Positions 9,846-18,679 of a DNA stretch of 64,000 nt are shown in pieces. The DNA comes from Rhodopirellula halodulae. Lineage in GTDB: Bacteria; Planctomycetota; Planctomycetia; Pirellulales; Pirellulaceae. How positions within the stretch are numbered: position 1 is the first letter of the stretch; every line of letters begins with the position of its first letter. A program made the translations under genes and the position numbers. A model generated the notes under the pieces. It was not told the DNA's origin, searched no databases, and saw only the letters and a program-made list of their open reading frames with translations. Where the stretch lies: contig NZ_JAJKFV010000007.1 of the NCBI RefSeq assembly GCF_020966775.1, forward strand, positions 183,514 through 247,513, written 5' to 3'.

Positions 9846-9929
9846 TCCGGTGGAACCGGACCTACATGGACTCATACTTCGCCCGGTGGAACCGGGCCTA
9901 CACGGGCAGTCCGGTGGAACCGGACCTAC
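9846..9929 (-). repeat. Three GTAG-foot hairpin repeats (REP-like)
   Basis: Three 20-bp units at 9846-9865, 9882-9901 and 9910-9929. Read on the minus strand, each is GTAGG plus stem-TCC-stem. The stems are TCCGGT/ACCGGA in units 1 and 3 and CCCGGT/ACCGGG reading outward in unit 2, where both arms have changed so that pairing is kept. A GTAG foot before a short hairpin is the signature of REP elements mobilised by RAYT transposases. The array sits between the protease gene and tetR. No other gene was recognised in 9761-10101. Confidence 0.75.
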
Positions 9930-10079
9930 GTGGGTTGGGAGTTGGTATGGCAGAGGGATGGCCCTTGGGTGTTGTTGCGGGAGCTGGGAGCGTCGCTGGG
10001 GCGGTCGCTGGCGTCTTTGCCTGCGATTTGCAGTGTTCTGTCGAGACGGTGTGACAATTTGGTACTCAAAGTCGCTTGG

Positions 10080-10097
10080 TTTAAACGCTTGTTTAAA
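10080..10097. promoter_or_regulatory. Probable TetR-family operator (autoregulatory)
   Basis: A perfect palindrome TTTAAAC-GCTT-GTTTAAA (7-bp arms, 4-base spacer) lies immediately before the proposed start of the TetR-family regulator. Its size and symmetry fit a site for a TetR dimer, and its position fits autorepression that also controls the downstream efflux operon. Binding itself is inferred. Confidence 0.6.
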
Positions 10098-10101
10098 ACG
10101 T

Positions 10102-10959
10102 ATGTTTGGATCATGCTGCGATGAAGTGGCGTTTCGATTTGAAACCGTTCTCCTTTTCTTTGAGTCCACCAGCTTGTCTCGCTCACAACCGGATGCTGAC
10201 ACGACCGATTCACGTGAGACCGTTTCTGGCTCTGTTGAATCAGGCTCCGTCGAATCAGGCCTGCCCGAACCGGCCCAACGTTTGTTGAACGCCGCGGGAC
10301 CGGTGTTTGCCCAGCGAGGGTTCGATCGCGCCACCGTTCGCGAAATCGCGAACATCGCGGATGTGAATGTGGCTTCGGTGAGCTATTACTTCGGCGACAA
10401 AAAGGGCTTGTACACCGCCGTCATTCGATCCATCCGCGAGCGTCGCGAACGAGCGTTTCCTTTGCCGGTTCTGGGGCAGGGCACGGCTCAGCGCGATTTG
10501 GAATTGCTGGTTCGAACGTTGCTATCACGGATGTTGGCATCGGACGAAACCGGATGGGAATCAATGTTGATGATGCGTGAGATGCAACATCCCACATCCG
10601 CGATCGACGGCTTGGTCCGCGACTATTTCAAACCGCTTTACGACGCGCTTTGTCAAACCATTGGGACGCTGCTTCCGCCTTTGGATGCCAATTCGTCCTG
10701 GCAGACTGACGCACTGGTGCCCCAGTTGGCTTTGGGGGTCGTTGGCCAGTGTTTGCACTACCGGATTGGCCGCCCGGTGCTGAATCATTTGATCGCCCCC
10801 GAGTTACTTCAAAAGCATTACGGCTCGGATGCGTTGTGTCGCATGATCACGGCGACGACCTTGGCCGCTTGCCAAGACCAAAACGTGATCCAGCAACATC
10901 TCCTTCTCGAATCATCGACTTTCCCACCGGCGGAAGACGTCGCTTGTCAATCCAACTGA
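10102..10959 (+). CDS. TetR/AcrR-family transcriptional regulator
   Basis: 285 residues from the ATG at 10102; the open frame extends back to 9850, but that part runs through the REP repeats and looks non-coding. The start is uncertain because the operator palindrome ends four bases before it; a GTG at 10126 is an alternative. Residues 57-105 form the TetR helix-turn-helix, with the family hallmarks FAQRGFDRATVREIA and VASVSYYFGDKKGLY. The C-terminal half (MLASDETGWESMLMMREMQHP and following) resembles the CecR/YbiH-type ligand domain. It lies 13 bases upstream of the efflux adaptor gene, so it is very likely the local repressor of the pump. The Ser/Thr/Glu-rich stretch of residues 25-55 is unusual. 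Confidence 0.85.
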   Translation: MFGSCCDEVAFRFETVLLFFESTSLSRSQPDADTTDSRETVSGSVESGSVESGLPEPAQRLLNAAGPVFAQRGFDRATVREIANIADVNVASVSYYFGDKKGLYTAVIRSIRERRERAFPLPVLGQGTAQRDLELLVRTLLSRMLASDETGWESMLMMREMQHPTSAIDGLVRDYFKPLYDALCQTIGTLLPPLDANSSWQTDALVPQLALGVVGQCLHYRIGRPVLNHLIAPELLQKHYGSDALCRMITATTLAACQDQNVIQQHLLLESSTFPPAEDVACQSN

Positions 10960-10972
10960 ATCGCTGAACATC

Positions 10973-12823
10973 ATGACCGAAAATACCATGACAGAAGACG
11001 AACCTGCTGTTCAGGCACATGGCGTGTCCGATGGGACTCCGCCGGAAATGGAAGGGCCGATCGCTTCTCCTTACAAACACGGCAACGACGTGACGAGTGC
11101 TCCTGCTGACAACGACTCGATCAAGTTAGTGCGATCCTCGAATCTGACTTCGTGGTTGCTGTTCAACATCGGAATGCCGATTGCCTTGCTGGCTGGTGCT
11201 GGTGGATTGGTCGCCGCGTTGGGCTCGATCCAACCGTCCACGCGTCCTCCCGCGGATCAATCACGAGCCGGACGTTTGCAAGCCTTGCCCGCCGTGGAGG
11301 TCGTGCCCATTCAGTCTTTGGCCGACAGCGGCGAGCGGTTGCACTTGAACTCCGATGGCACCGTGGTGCCCTTTCGCGAAGTCATCTTGGCAACGGAAGT
11401 CGCCGGGCGAATCATCGAGAAATCCGACCAATGCGAAGCTGGCCAGTACGTGACCGCGGGAACCGTGCTGATGCGGATCGACCCGACGGATTATGAATTG
11501 GCGGTGCAACGTTTGGAGCAAAGCCAACAGTCCGAGTACGAGCAAATTCGCGAAGTCGACCAAGAGTTGATCAACTCAAAACGTTTGCTCGAGATCGCTG
11601 ACGCCGACATCGAACTGCAAAGTCGCGAAGTGAAGCGATTGGAGAAGTTGCCAGAAGACTTCGCCGCTCGGAAGGAACTCGACACGGCTCGGCGAGCGGT
11701 GTTGCAAGCCGAGCAACAAAAAGTCACGTATCAAAACCAAATCGATTTGCTGAGAACCCGCCGTTCGCGATTGGAACTGGCCGAGCAGCTGGCCGCGACT
11801 CAGCTAAAACAGGCCAAGATTGACCTGCAACGCACCGAGATACGGGCTCCCATCGATGGCGTGGTTGTCAGTGAACAAGCTGAGCTGAATACGTTTGTCG
11901 CTCGCGGAAACCCCGTGGTGACGATGGAAGACACGTCCAAAGTCGAAGTCGCGACCTCCTTGCGCATGGACCAGCTTTATTGGGTGCTGAACCAAAAGAA
12001 GTTGGAGTCGCCCATCGATGATTTGAATGCACCAGCCAACGGCGCACACCGTGGTTACAAGTTGCCGCCGACCAGTGTTGAGGTGCACTATCAACTGTCC
12101 GGACGCGACGATGTTTCTTATGTCTGGGACGGTCAACTGCTGGGCTACGACGGGATTGGCATGGACGAACAAACTCGTACGGTTCCGGTACGCGTTGTCG
12201 TGGATCAGCCGCAAGTGTTTGAGGTGCGCCGCAACGATGTGGCGGACGCGGCAGCCGATCCGGCCGTCCAAAACATGGTTGCGGCCGGGCCCACCGCCTT
12301 GGTTCGCGGCATGTTCGTGCGATTGCGATTGGAACTGGATCCCGCCGTGCCGTTGGTGATCCTGCCCGCGGAAGCCTTGAAGCCCGGCAATCGTGTTTGG
12401 GAATTCATTCCCGACGAAACGGTTCTGGACCAAGCGTCCGAGAAGGTTGCGGCAAAGACCGAAGAGGCTGAGGCTGCGAAACCCGAGGCGGAACCGGCGG
12501 CCGAATCCATCGCCAAGGATGGTGAAGAGTCCTCCGAATCAGAGCTTGTGTTCGACGCGAATGCTTGGTCGGCGGGACGCTTGGTGATCCGCCAAGATGT
12601 TCGTCCGGTTGATCTGCTGTCAACGTTCGGCGGAACTTCGGATCACTGGATTTGCGAAGTGCCCGATCAATCGATTCACGGTGACAGTTTCGTGGTGGTC
12701 TCGCCTTTGGGAAGCATCGAATCGGACACGTTCCCGGTTCGCGCACCGGCCAAAAGCTTGTCGCCTGAATCGGAGTCGGCTGAAGAAACCGCGGCCGCGG
12801 AATCCAAGCTGACCAAACGTTGA
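10973..12823 (+). CDS. RND efflux periplasmic adaptor (HlyD/MFP family)
   Basis: 616 residues; a second in-frame ATG lies five codons in. A cytoplasmic N-terminal tail of about 57 residues leads to one membrane anchor (WLLFNIGMPIALLAGAGGLVAALG), then a biotinyl-lipoyl half (ATEVAGRIIEKSDQCEAGQYV), a long alpha-hairpin coiled coil (about 170-285, Glu/Gln/Arg-rich) and the second lipoyl half (IDLQRTEIRAPIDGVVVSE), followed by a beta-barrel domain. The C-terminal region carries an Ala/Glu-rich insert (EKVAAKTEEAEAAKPEAEPAAES, about 495-520, in pieces). It should link the inner-membrane pump to an outer-membrane channel; no TolC-like gene is adjacent. It sits between tetR and the pump gene. Confidence 0.9.
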   Translation: MTENTMTEDEPAVQAHGVSDGTPPEMEGPIASPYKHGNDVTSAPADNDSIKLVRSSNLTSWLLFNIGMPIALLAGAGGLVAALGSIQPSTRPPADQSRAGRLQALPAVEVVPIQSLADSGERLHLNSDGTVVPFREVILATEVAGRIIEKSDQCEAGQYVTAGTVLMRIDPTDYELAVQRLEQSQQSEYEQIREVDQELINSKRLLEIADADIELQSREVKRLEKLPEDFAARKELDTARRAVLQAEQQKVTYQNQIDLLRTRRSRLELAEQLAATQLKQAKIDLQRTEIRAPIDGVVVSEQAELNTFVARGNPVVTMEDTSKVEVATSLRMDQLYWVLNQKKLESPIDDLNAPANGAHRGYKLPPTSVEVHYQLSGRDDVSYVWDGQLLGYDGIGMDEQTRTVPVRVVVDQPQVFEVRRNDVADAAADPAVQNMVAAGPTALVRGMFVRLRLELDPAVPLVILPAEALKPGNRVWEFIPDETVLDQASEKVAAKTEEAEAAKPEAEPAAESIAKDGEESSESELVFDANAWSAGRLVIRQDVRPVDLLSTFGGTSDHWICEVPDQSIHGDSFVVVSPLGSIESDTFPVRAPAKSLSPESESAEETAAAESKLTKR

Positions 12824-12962
12824 ACGCAACTGGAGTGAGACACGTTGAGATGCGACGTGCTTTCTCAAGTGACCAAAATCCCGCGACACGCGGAAGCGGT
12901 CCGTCATCGTTGTCACCGGACCCAATCGCTCATTCAATTCCTTTCCAAACAAAGTTACTTCG

Positions 12963-15900
12963 ATGAAACGTGTGCTCGCTTGGGCCATCGAAAACGCACC
13001 TGGCATGAACGTCGTGATGTTGGCGTTGGTGATCGTGGGTGCGGCAGCGTTTGTCGCGATGCGTCGCGAGGTCTTCCCCGAGTTTGAACTCGAAGTGGTG
13101 ATGGTTTCGGTGCCTTATCCCGGAGCCACACCTCAAGATGCGGAAGAGGCCATTTGTCAAAAGATCGAAGAAGCCATCCGGTCGATCGATGGGATCAAGA
13201 AGGTCACGTCCATCGCGATGGAAGGTCGAGGTTATGTGCTGGCGGAACTTCGCAGTGACATCAAAGACGTTCAAAAGGTGATGTCGGAAATCGATCGCGA
13301 GGTGGATCGCATCCCGAGTTTCCCTGATCTCGCAGAAGACCCCGAGATCGAACAAATCACCTTTCGCGATACCGCCATTCGGTTGGGGATCATCGGGCCG
13401 GATGATCGAACTCGCCGCGGCGAATTGAAATTGCGTGAAGTTGCCGAGTCCGTTCGTGATGATCTGCTGATGCTTCCCAGCGTGACCGTGGCGGAATTGA
13501 TGGGAACGCGAAACTATCAAATCGACGTGGAGATCCCAGAGGCAACACTGCGTTCCTACGGTCTGACTTTGGAACGCGTGGCCGCCGAGATCCGTGCCCA
13601 CAACGTTGAACTCCCGGGCGGGCAGTTGAAGTCGTCAGGGCAAGAAATTTTGTTGCGAGCAAAAAACAAAGGCCGCGTCGGTCCGGAAATCGAGCAAATT
13701 CCGTTGATCACGCGACCGGACGGAGTCGTGCTGACCGTCGGTGACTTGGGCAATGTCCGCGATGAATTCGAGGACGTAACCGCTATCGCGGAAATCAATG
13801 GCGAACCTGCCATGGTGGTGAACGTCCAGCGGACCAAGTCGGAGGACTTGCTGAACCTCGTGGATGACGTTCGCGGTTATGTCGCCAGCGTGGAGCCGCC
13901 ACCCGGATACCGATATGTCCTCTGGGGAGACACCTCGGTCGATGTGCGAGACCGGATGGCACTGCTTTCACGAAACGGGATCCAAGGGTTGGCGTTGGTC
14001 TTTTTGGTGCTGGCGTTGTTCTTGGAAGTGCGTTTGGCTTTCTGGGTCGCTCTCGGGATTCCGATATCGATCATGGGTGCGGGGGCCGCGTTGGCTTGGG
14101 GCGATCAAACGCTCAACATGCTTTCGTTGTTTTCGTTTTTGATTGCGCTCGGAATCGTCGTCGATGATGCGATCGTGATTGGGGAAAACATCTACGCACA
14201 CCGGCAAATGGGCAAATCGCTGCATGATTCGGCGGTCGACGGGGCAACCGAGGTCTTGCCCAGTGTCGCTGCGTCCATCACGACCACGGTCATCGCGTTC
14301 GCTCCGATGTTTTTCGTTTCGGGCGTGATGGGGAAATTCATGGCGGTGATCCCGTTCGCCGTGATCGCCATGTTGCTGGTGTCCTTGTGGGAGAGCACGT
14401 TTGTGTTGCCGTGCCACTTGGCTCACAGTCATTCAGGGTTCTTCCGTTTGGCGACGATCGTTACCTACCCGTTTCGTCCGTTCATGCTGCTGTTGTTTTG
14501 GTGCAACGCACGAGCCAGCATCGCGATGGAATGGTTCGCCGAGAAGATTTATGTTCCGACGCTGCACTTTTGCTTGCGGAACCCGGTTCTGCCCATCGCG
14601 GTCGCGTTTGCCTTGTTCATTGGCACCATCGGAATGATTCGTGGCGGTGTGGTGACGACGGTGTTGTTTCCGAAATCCGACAACAACTATCTGCAAGCCT
14701 CGGTGGTCTTCCCCAACGGAACGCCATCGACCGCCACGGAAGCCGCGACTCAGCGGATGGAACGCGCTCTGCAAAAAGTGAGTCGCGAGATCGCACTGGA
14801 ACGAGCCGCCGCAACTCGGGAACCACTGGAGTCCCTTTATCCGCCGCCGGAAGGTGACTATGTGGGCCCCGTCCGATTCGCCTATCGAGAGGTTGGATCG
14901 ATCACGAACACCGCCGGACCGATGGGTGGGCAAGGATCCAGCGGCAGCAACGCGGGCCAGATCTTTGCAGAACTTCATGGCACCGAAATTCGCGACATTC
15001 ACAGCGACCAACTGATCGCTCGTTGGCGTCGGGAGGTGGGCGAGATCGCTGGCGTCGAGAAGATCACCTACGGCAGCATCGGTACGGGACCAGCCGGCAC
15101 GCCGATTGAATTCAAATTGCTGGCGTCGGGGGAACACGTCGATGAATTGCTCGCAGCGACCGAGGTGATGAAAGAAAAGGTGGCGACGTTCGCGGGTGTG
15201 TTTGACATCAGCGACGACAACACTCCCGGCAAATGGGAGTTTCAATTCCGAGTCAAAGACAAAGCGCTCGCTACCGGCGTCACGCCGACGGATTTGGGGC
15301 AAACCGTTCGCAACACTTACTTCGGCGCGGAAGTCATGCGTCTTCAACGCGGGCGTCACGAAGTGAAGTTGATGGTGCGATATCCGCCAGAGGAACGGAC
15401 ATCACTCGTGAATTTTCGCGAGATCCGAGTGGGAGGTGCCGACGGAATGCAGCGTCCCATCAATGAGTTGGCTGAGATTGAACTGGAGCGGGGGTTTTCC
15501 GAGATCAACCGAGTCGACCAACAACGAAGCATCACCATCTCGGCTGACCTGGACGAGACTACTGCCAATGCGGACTTAATCATTGCCGACTTGCAAAAGC
15601 AATCGGATGAATTCATGCAGCAGTTCCCGAATGTTTCGATCCGTTGGGAAGGACAACAAGAGCAAAGCCGCGAGTCGGTCGGCAGTCTGATGGTTGGATT
15701 CGCCGTCGCCATCTTGTGCATGTTTGTCCTGTTAGTGCTTCAGTTTCGTTCGTACATGCAACCGTTGTTGATCCTGGCGATCATCCCGTTCGGCATGATT
15801 GGTGCCGTCTGGGGACACGCATTTTTGAATCTGCCATTGACGTTGTTCAGCATGTTTGGATTGGTGGCATTGGCTGGAGTCGTGGTCAATGACTCGATCG

Positions 15901-16205
15901 TGCTGATCGATTTCATCAATTCACGCGTGCGTGCTGGTGACGAACCGGTGCAAGCCTTGTTGGAATCGGGCCGGCGTCGTTTCCGACCGATCATGTTGAC
16001 CAGCATGACAACGATTGCCGGCTTGATCCCGCTGCTGACCGAGAAGTCGTTTCAGGCACAATTGCTGATTCCCATGGCCAGCAGTTTGGCATTCGGATTG
16101 ATGCTCGCAACAGCATTGGTGTTGTTGTTGATACCGGTGCTTTACATGCTGTACTTGCTGACGCTGCAGTCGCTGAACATCCCCTTCGTCGAAGTCGAGG
16201 AGTGA
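12963..16205 (+). CDS. RND-family efflux transporter, inner-membrane pump
   Basis: 1080 residues, the normal length for the AcrB/HAE family. An N-terminal membrane segment (MNVVMLALVIVGAAAFVAMR) is followed by the first periplasmic porter domain (FPEFELEVVMVSVPYPGATPQ region). A helix block around residues 340-470 includes the proton-relay motif IALGIVVDDAIVIGEN with two adjacent aspartates. A second periplasmic domain and a C-terminal helix block (GLVALAGVVVNDSIVLIDF, LLIPVLYMLYLL) complete the two-fold RND layout. The gap of 139 bases from the adaptor gene shows no other gene. Substrate cannot be told; it resembles drug or hydrophobic-compound pumps more than heavy-metal CusA types. Confidence 0.92.
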   Translation: MKRVLAWAIENAPGMNVVMLALVIVGAAAFVAMRREVFPEFELEVVMVSVPYPGATPQDAEEAICQKIEEAIRSIDGIKKVTSIAMEGRGYVLAELRSDIKDVQKVMSEIDREVDRIPSFPDLAEDPEIEQITFRDTAIRLGIIGPDDRTRRGELKLREVAESVRDDLLMLPSVTVAELMGTRNYQIDVEIPEATLRSYGLTLERVAAEIRAHNVELPGGQLKSSGQEILLRAKNKGRVGPEIEQIPLITRPDGVVLTVGDLGNVRDEFEDVTAIAEINGEPAMVVNVQRTKSEDLLNLVDDVRGYVASVEPPPGYRYVLWGDTSVDVRDRMALLSRNGIQGLALVFLVLALFLEVRLAFWVALGIPISIMGAGAALAWGDQTLNMLSLFSFLIALGIVVDDAIVIGENIYAHRQMGKSLHDSAVDGATEVLPSVAASITTTVIAFAPMFFVSGVMGKFMAVIPFAVIAMLLVSLWESTFVLPCHLAHSHSGFFRLATIVTYPFRPFMLLLFWCNARASIAMEWFAEKIYVPTLHFCLRNPVLPIAVAFALFIGTIGMIRGGVVTTVLFPKSDNNYLQASVVFPNGTPSTATEAATQRMERALQKVSREIALERAAATREPLESLYPPPEGDYVGPVRFAYREVGSITNTAGPMGGQGSSGSNAGQIFAELHGTEIRDIHSDQLIARWRREVGEIAGVEKITYGSIGTGPAGTPIEFKLLASGEHVDELLAATEVMKEKVATFAGVFDISDDNTPGKWEFQFRVKDKALATGVTPTDLGQTVRNTYFGAEVMRLQRGRHEVKLMVRYPPEERTSLVNFREIRVGGADGMQRPINELAEIELERGFSEINRVDQQRSITISADLDETTANADLIIADLQKQSDEFMQQFPNVSIRWEGQQEQSRESVGSLMVGFAVAILCMFVLLVLQFRSYMQPLLILAIIPFGMIGAVWGHAFLNLPLTLFSMFGLVALAGVVVNDSIVLIDFINSRVRAGDEPVQALLESGRRRFRPIMLTSMTTIAGLIPLLTEKSFQAQLLIPMASSLAFGLMLATALVLLLIPVLYMLYLLTLQSLNIPFVEVEE

Positions 16206-16236
16206 AGCTTGTTCGACAGTTCGCGGTCCGTTTTCC

Positions 16237-16860
16237 GTAGGTCAGGCCTCGCCTGACGGCCGCGCACCTTCGCCCGCAACCCTGACGCTGTGGTCCTGCC
16301 ACCTTTCCACTCTTAACCGTAGGCCGGAACAAGCCGCTTCGGCGCGGTTCCGGCGATTGCAATTGTTCGAGCGAGTGACGTCTTGCCGGATGTGCGTCGC
16401 AAAGCCTCCTTCATCCGGCCTACGCCTTTCGTCGCGACACATTGCGGGCGACACCGGTGGGCTTGCGCCCAGCCGCTAACATGGTGCACCCGTAGGTCAG
16501 GCCTCGCCTGACAACCGCGCACCTTCACGCACAACTTTTTCGCTGTGGCCCTTCCACCTTTCCACTCTTATCCGTAATCCGGAACAAGCCGCTTCGGCGC
16601 GGTTCCGGCGGTGCAATCGTTCGAGCGAGCGACGTCTTGCCGGATGTGCGTCGCAGAGCCTCCTTCATCCGGCCTGCGTGTTTCGTTGCGAAACATCGCG
16701 GGCGACACATTTCGGGCGACACATTTCGGGCGACACCGGTGGGCTTGCGCCCATCCGCTAACATGGTGATCCCGTAGGTCAGGCCTCGCCTGACAACCGC
16801 GCACCTTCGGCCACAACCTTGACGCTGTAACGCTGCCGCTTTTCCACTTCCCACCTACGC
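16237..16860 (+). repeat. Composite GTAG-foot REP/BIME repeat block, left (2.3 units)
   Basis: Units begin at 16237, 16492 and 16774 (the last is truncated near 16860), with spacings of 255 and 282 bases. Each full unit holds: GTAGG plus the hairpin TCAGGC-CTC-GCCTGA; a second element opening GTAGGCCGGAAC and folding back on GGTTCCGGC; a third hairpin GCCGGATG...CATCCGGC that ends CCTAC, the reverse complement of the GTAGG foot; and a GGGC-TTGC-GCCC hairpin. The second and third therefore form an inverted pair with termini GTAGGCCGGA/TCCGGCCTAC, as in a BIME. The 282-base unit contains a 14-base segment repeated at 16700 and 16714. No open frame is credible. Confidence 0.85.
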
Positions 16861-16892
16861 GGATGCAGAATCTCACGCATTCAACTTGGTCG

Positions 16893-17123
16893 CTACCAAA
16901 AATGCCGCATGTTGTCTTGGAGCCACGACGTAAAACGTTCACCAAGCAAGAATCCCAGCGTGGTCCCCGAAATGATTCCCAACACGGCTCCGAAGGCAAA
17001 CGTGATGACACCCCATCCGGGCATCGCCAGCGCACAGCCGAATCCGATCCCCGTGCCCGCAAGCCCACCCAAAAGGGCTCCCGCGATGGCGTTCGAGATT
17101 CGATCGTTGGTGTCCGCGGTCAC
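16893..17123 (-). CDS. Small glycine-zipper membrane protein
   Basis: 76 residues from a GTG at 17123 that overlaps the stop of the upstream gene by four bases (GTGA), implying translational coupling. Two hydrophobic Gly/Ala-rich segments ([20 protein letters not shown] and [20 protein letters not shown]) contain GxxxG spacing typical of glycine-zipper proteins. The tail is polar ([18 protein letters not shown]). No specific family was recognised. Together with the 150-residue upstream gene it makes a two-gene island flanked on both sides by the same repeat family. Confidence 0.6.
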
Positions 17124-17572
17124 TGCTGATGGCCCCGGATGTGAATGCGTTTTTCAATGCTTTCGATCCGGCCTCGCCAATCCTGTGCCTCCACTCGTAG
17201 ACTGAAGCTTGGGACGGACGCGTCCATGCAAACCTTGTAAATCAATCCGTTGCCTGGGGCGACACGCACGAGGCCGCGTTCGCCGGGGGACACATAGACC
17301 TGGTCGTCTCTCACGCCGCAAGCAAATCCTCCAATGATCGGAGACGCGAAGGGATCCGAGTTGTTTGGAAGCCAAACGGGGGAGCGTCCCGCATTGACGA
17401 TCGAAACGTCATAGACTTTCGCATGTGTGTAGTACGCGTGGTAACGTTGGAGGTCGACGGGCGCGTGGATCTGGATTTTGGGTTGAAAAGGAATGCAGCA
17501 TGCAAACACCAACGCAAACAAAGTGGTAAGTGCGAACAAGGTAAGAAGTCGAAACTGTTTTCGCTTTGGCAT
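17120..17572 (-). CDS. Secreted or membrane-anchored protein of unknown function
   Basis: 150 residues from the ATG at 17572 ([29 protein letters not shown]), chosen because it gives a basic N terminus and a clean hydrophobic signal or anchor; a longer frame starts at 17629. The two cysteines after the hydrophobic stretch (FACCIP) could serve as a lipobox, weakly. The remaining 120 residues look like a beta-rich domain ([34 protein letters not shown]). No family was recognised. Its stop overlaps the start of the glycine-zipper gene. Confidence 0.6.
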
Positions 17573-17879
17573 CGGTGAACCACTAATGAGTGAGCCGATC
17601 GGACGGCACCCATCTGCTAGCCGAGACATTCTCCACAGGATGCAGCCAATTGGAGAAGCAAAGCCGCAGCCAAGTGATTTTCTGTCCGTTCAGCTTCAAT
17701 TGCTCCATTCTTTCAAGCCTCGTCGTCGATCGGAAAATCCAGCGGTTGATTAGCATGGACGTCCTCGCTCGTTCGCTCTGTTGGATCGTGCCGGGATGAA
17801 GGTCAAACCCGATCATGATATCGCATTGTTCGATTGCCGTTGAGATTTGGTTGAACTGCGAGGTTCTGAATCAATGTTC
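17573..17879. other. Spacer between island gene and right repeat block
   Basis: About 300 bases with no recognisable gene; frames on both strands are short and of unlikely composition. It presumably holds the promoter of the minus-strand two-gene island. Confidence 0.4.
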
Positions 17880-18604
17880 GTAGGCCGGAACGAACCGCTT
17901 CGGCGCGGTTCCGGCAGTTGCAACGGTTCGAGCGAGTGGTGTCTTGCCGGATGTGCGTCGAAGAGGCTACTTCATCCGGCCTACATGTTTTGTTGCGAAA
18001 CATTGCGGGCGACACCGGTGGGCTTGCGCCCATCCGCTAACATGGTGCACCTGTCGGTCAGGCCTCGCCTGACGACCGCGCACCTTCGGCCACAACCTTG
18101 CCGCTGTGGTCCTGCCACCTTTCCACTCTTATCCGTCGTCCGGAACGAACCGCTTCGGCGCGGTTCCGGCAGTTGCAACGGTTCGAGCGAGTGGTGTCTG
18201 GCCGGATGTGCGTCTCAGAGCCTCCTTCATCCGGCCTACGCCATTCGTTACGACACATTTTGGGCGACACCGGTGGGCTTGCGCCCAGCCGCTAACATGG
18301 TGCTCCCGTAGGTCAGGTTCCACCTGACGACCGCGCACCTTAACGCACGATCTTTTCGCTGTGGCCCTGCTACCTTTCCGCCTCCATGCGTAGTCCGGAA
18401 CAAGTCGCTTCATCGCGGTTCCGGCGGTTGCAATCGTTCGAGCGGGCGACGTCCTGCCGGATGTGCGTCGCAGAGGCTCCTTCATCCGGCCTACATGTTT
18501 TGTTGCGAAACATCGCGGGCGACACGTTTCGGTCGACACCGGTGGGCTTGCGCCCATCCGCTAACATGGTGCACCCGTAGGTCAGGTCCCACCTGACGAC
18601 CGCG
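17880..18604 (+). repeat. Composite GTAG-foot REP/BIME repeat block, right (about 2.7 units)
   Basis: Same orientation and organisation as the left block. It begins inside a unit at GTAGGCCGGAAC (17880); units then start at 18053 (foot altered to GTCGG), 18308 and 18577, the last cut after 28 bases by the terminator region. Stem sequences differ with pairing kept: TCAGGC-CTC-GCCTGA at 18053, TCAGGT-TCC-ACCTGA at 18308 and TCAGGT-CCC-ACCTGA at 18577. Inter-unit spacings are 255 and 269 bases. No transposase gene is present in the window. Confidence 0.85.
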
Positions 18605-18612
18605 GTCAGCGC

Positions 18613-18651
18613 ACAAAAAACCACCGGCACGCATGACTCGTGCCGGTGGTT
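18613..18651 (-). terminator. Strong intrinsic terminator of the Cys-rich protein gene
   Basis: A perfect 13-bp stem, AACCACCGGCACG (18619-18631) with CGTGCCGGTGGTT (18639-18651), 7-base loop. On the minus strand it is followed directly by an unbroken T run (A at 18615-18620 on plus). It lies about 30 bases past the stop at 18680. Confidence 0.9.
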
Positions 18652-18679
18652 GACGGTCCAGACGTTGGTGACGTTGGAG

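Noticed and set aside
17583..17816. 77-codon minus-strand frame beside the right repeat block
   Set aside because: No family sequence, ribosome-binding site or codon pattern like neighbouring genes.
17847..18311. 154-codon plus-strand frame through the repeat block
   Set aside because: It translates the repeated hairpin units themselves; the frame survives only because the repeat unit length of 255 bases is a multiple of three.
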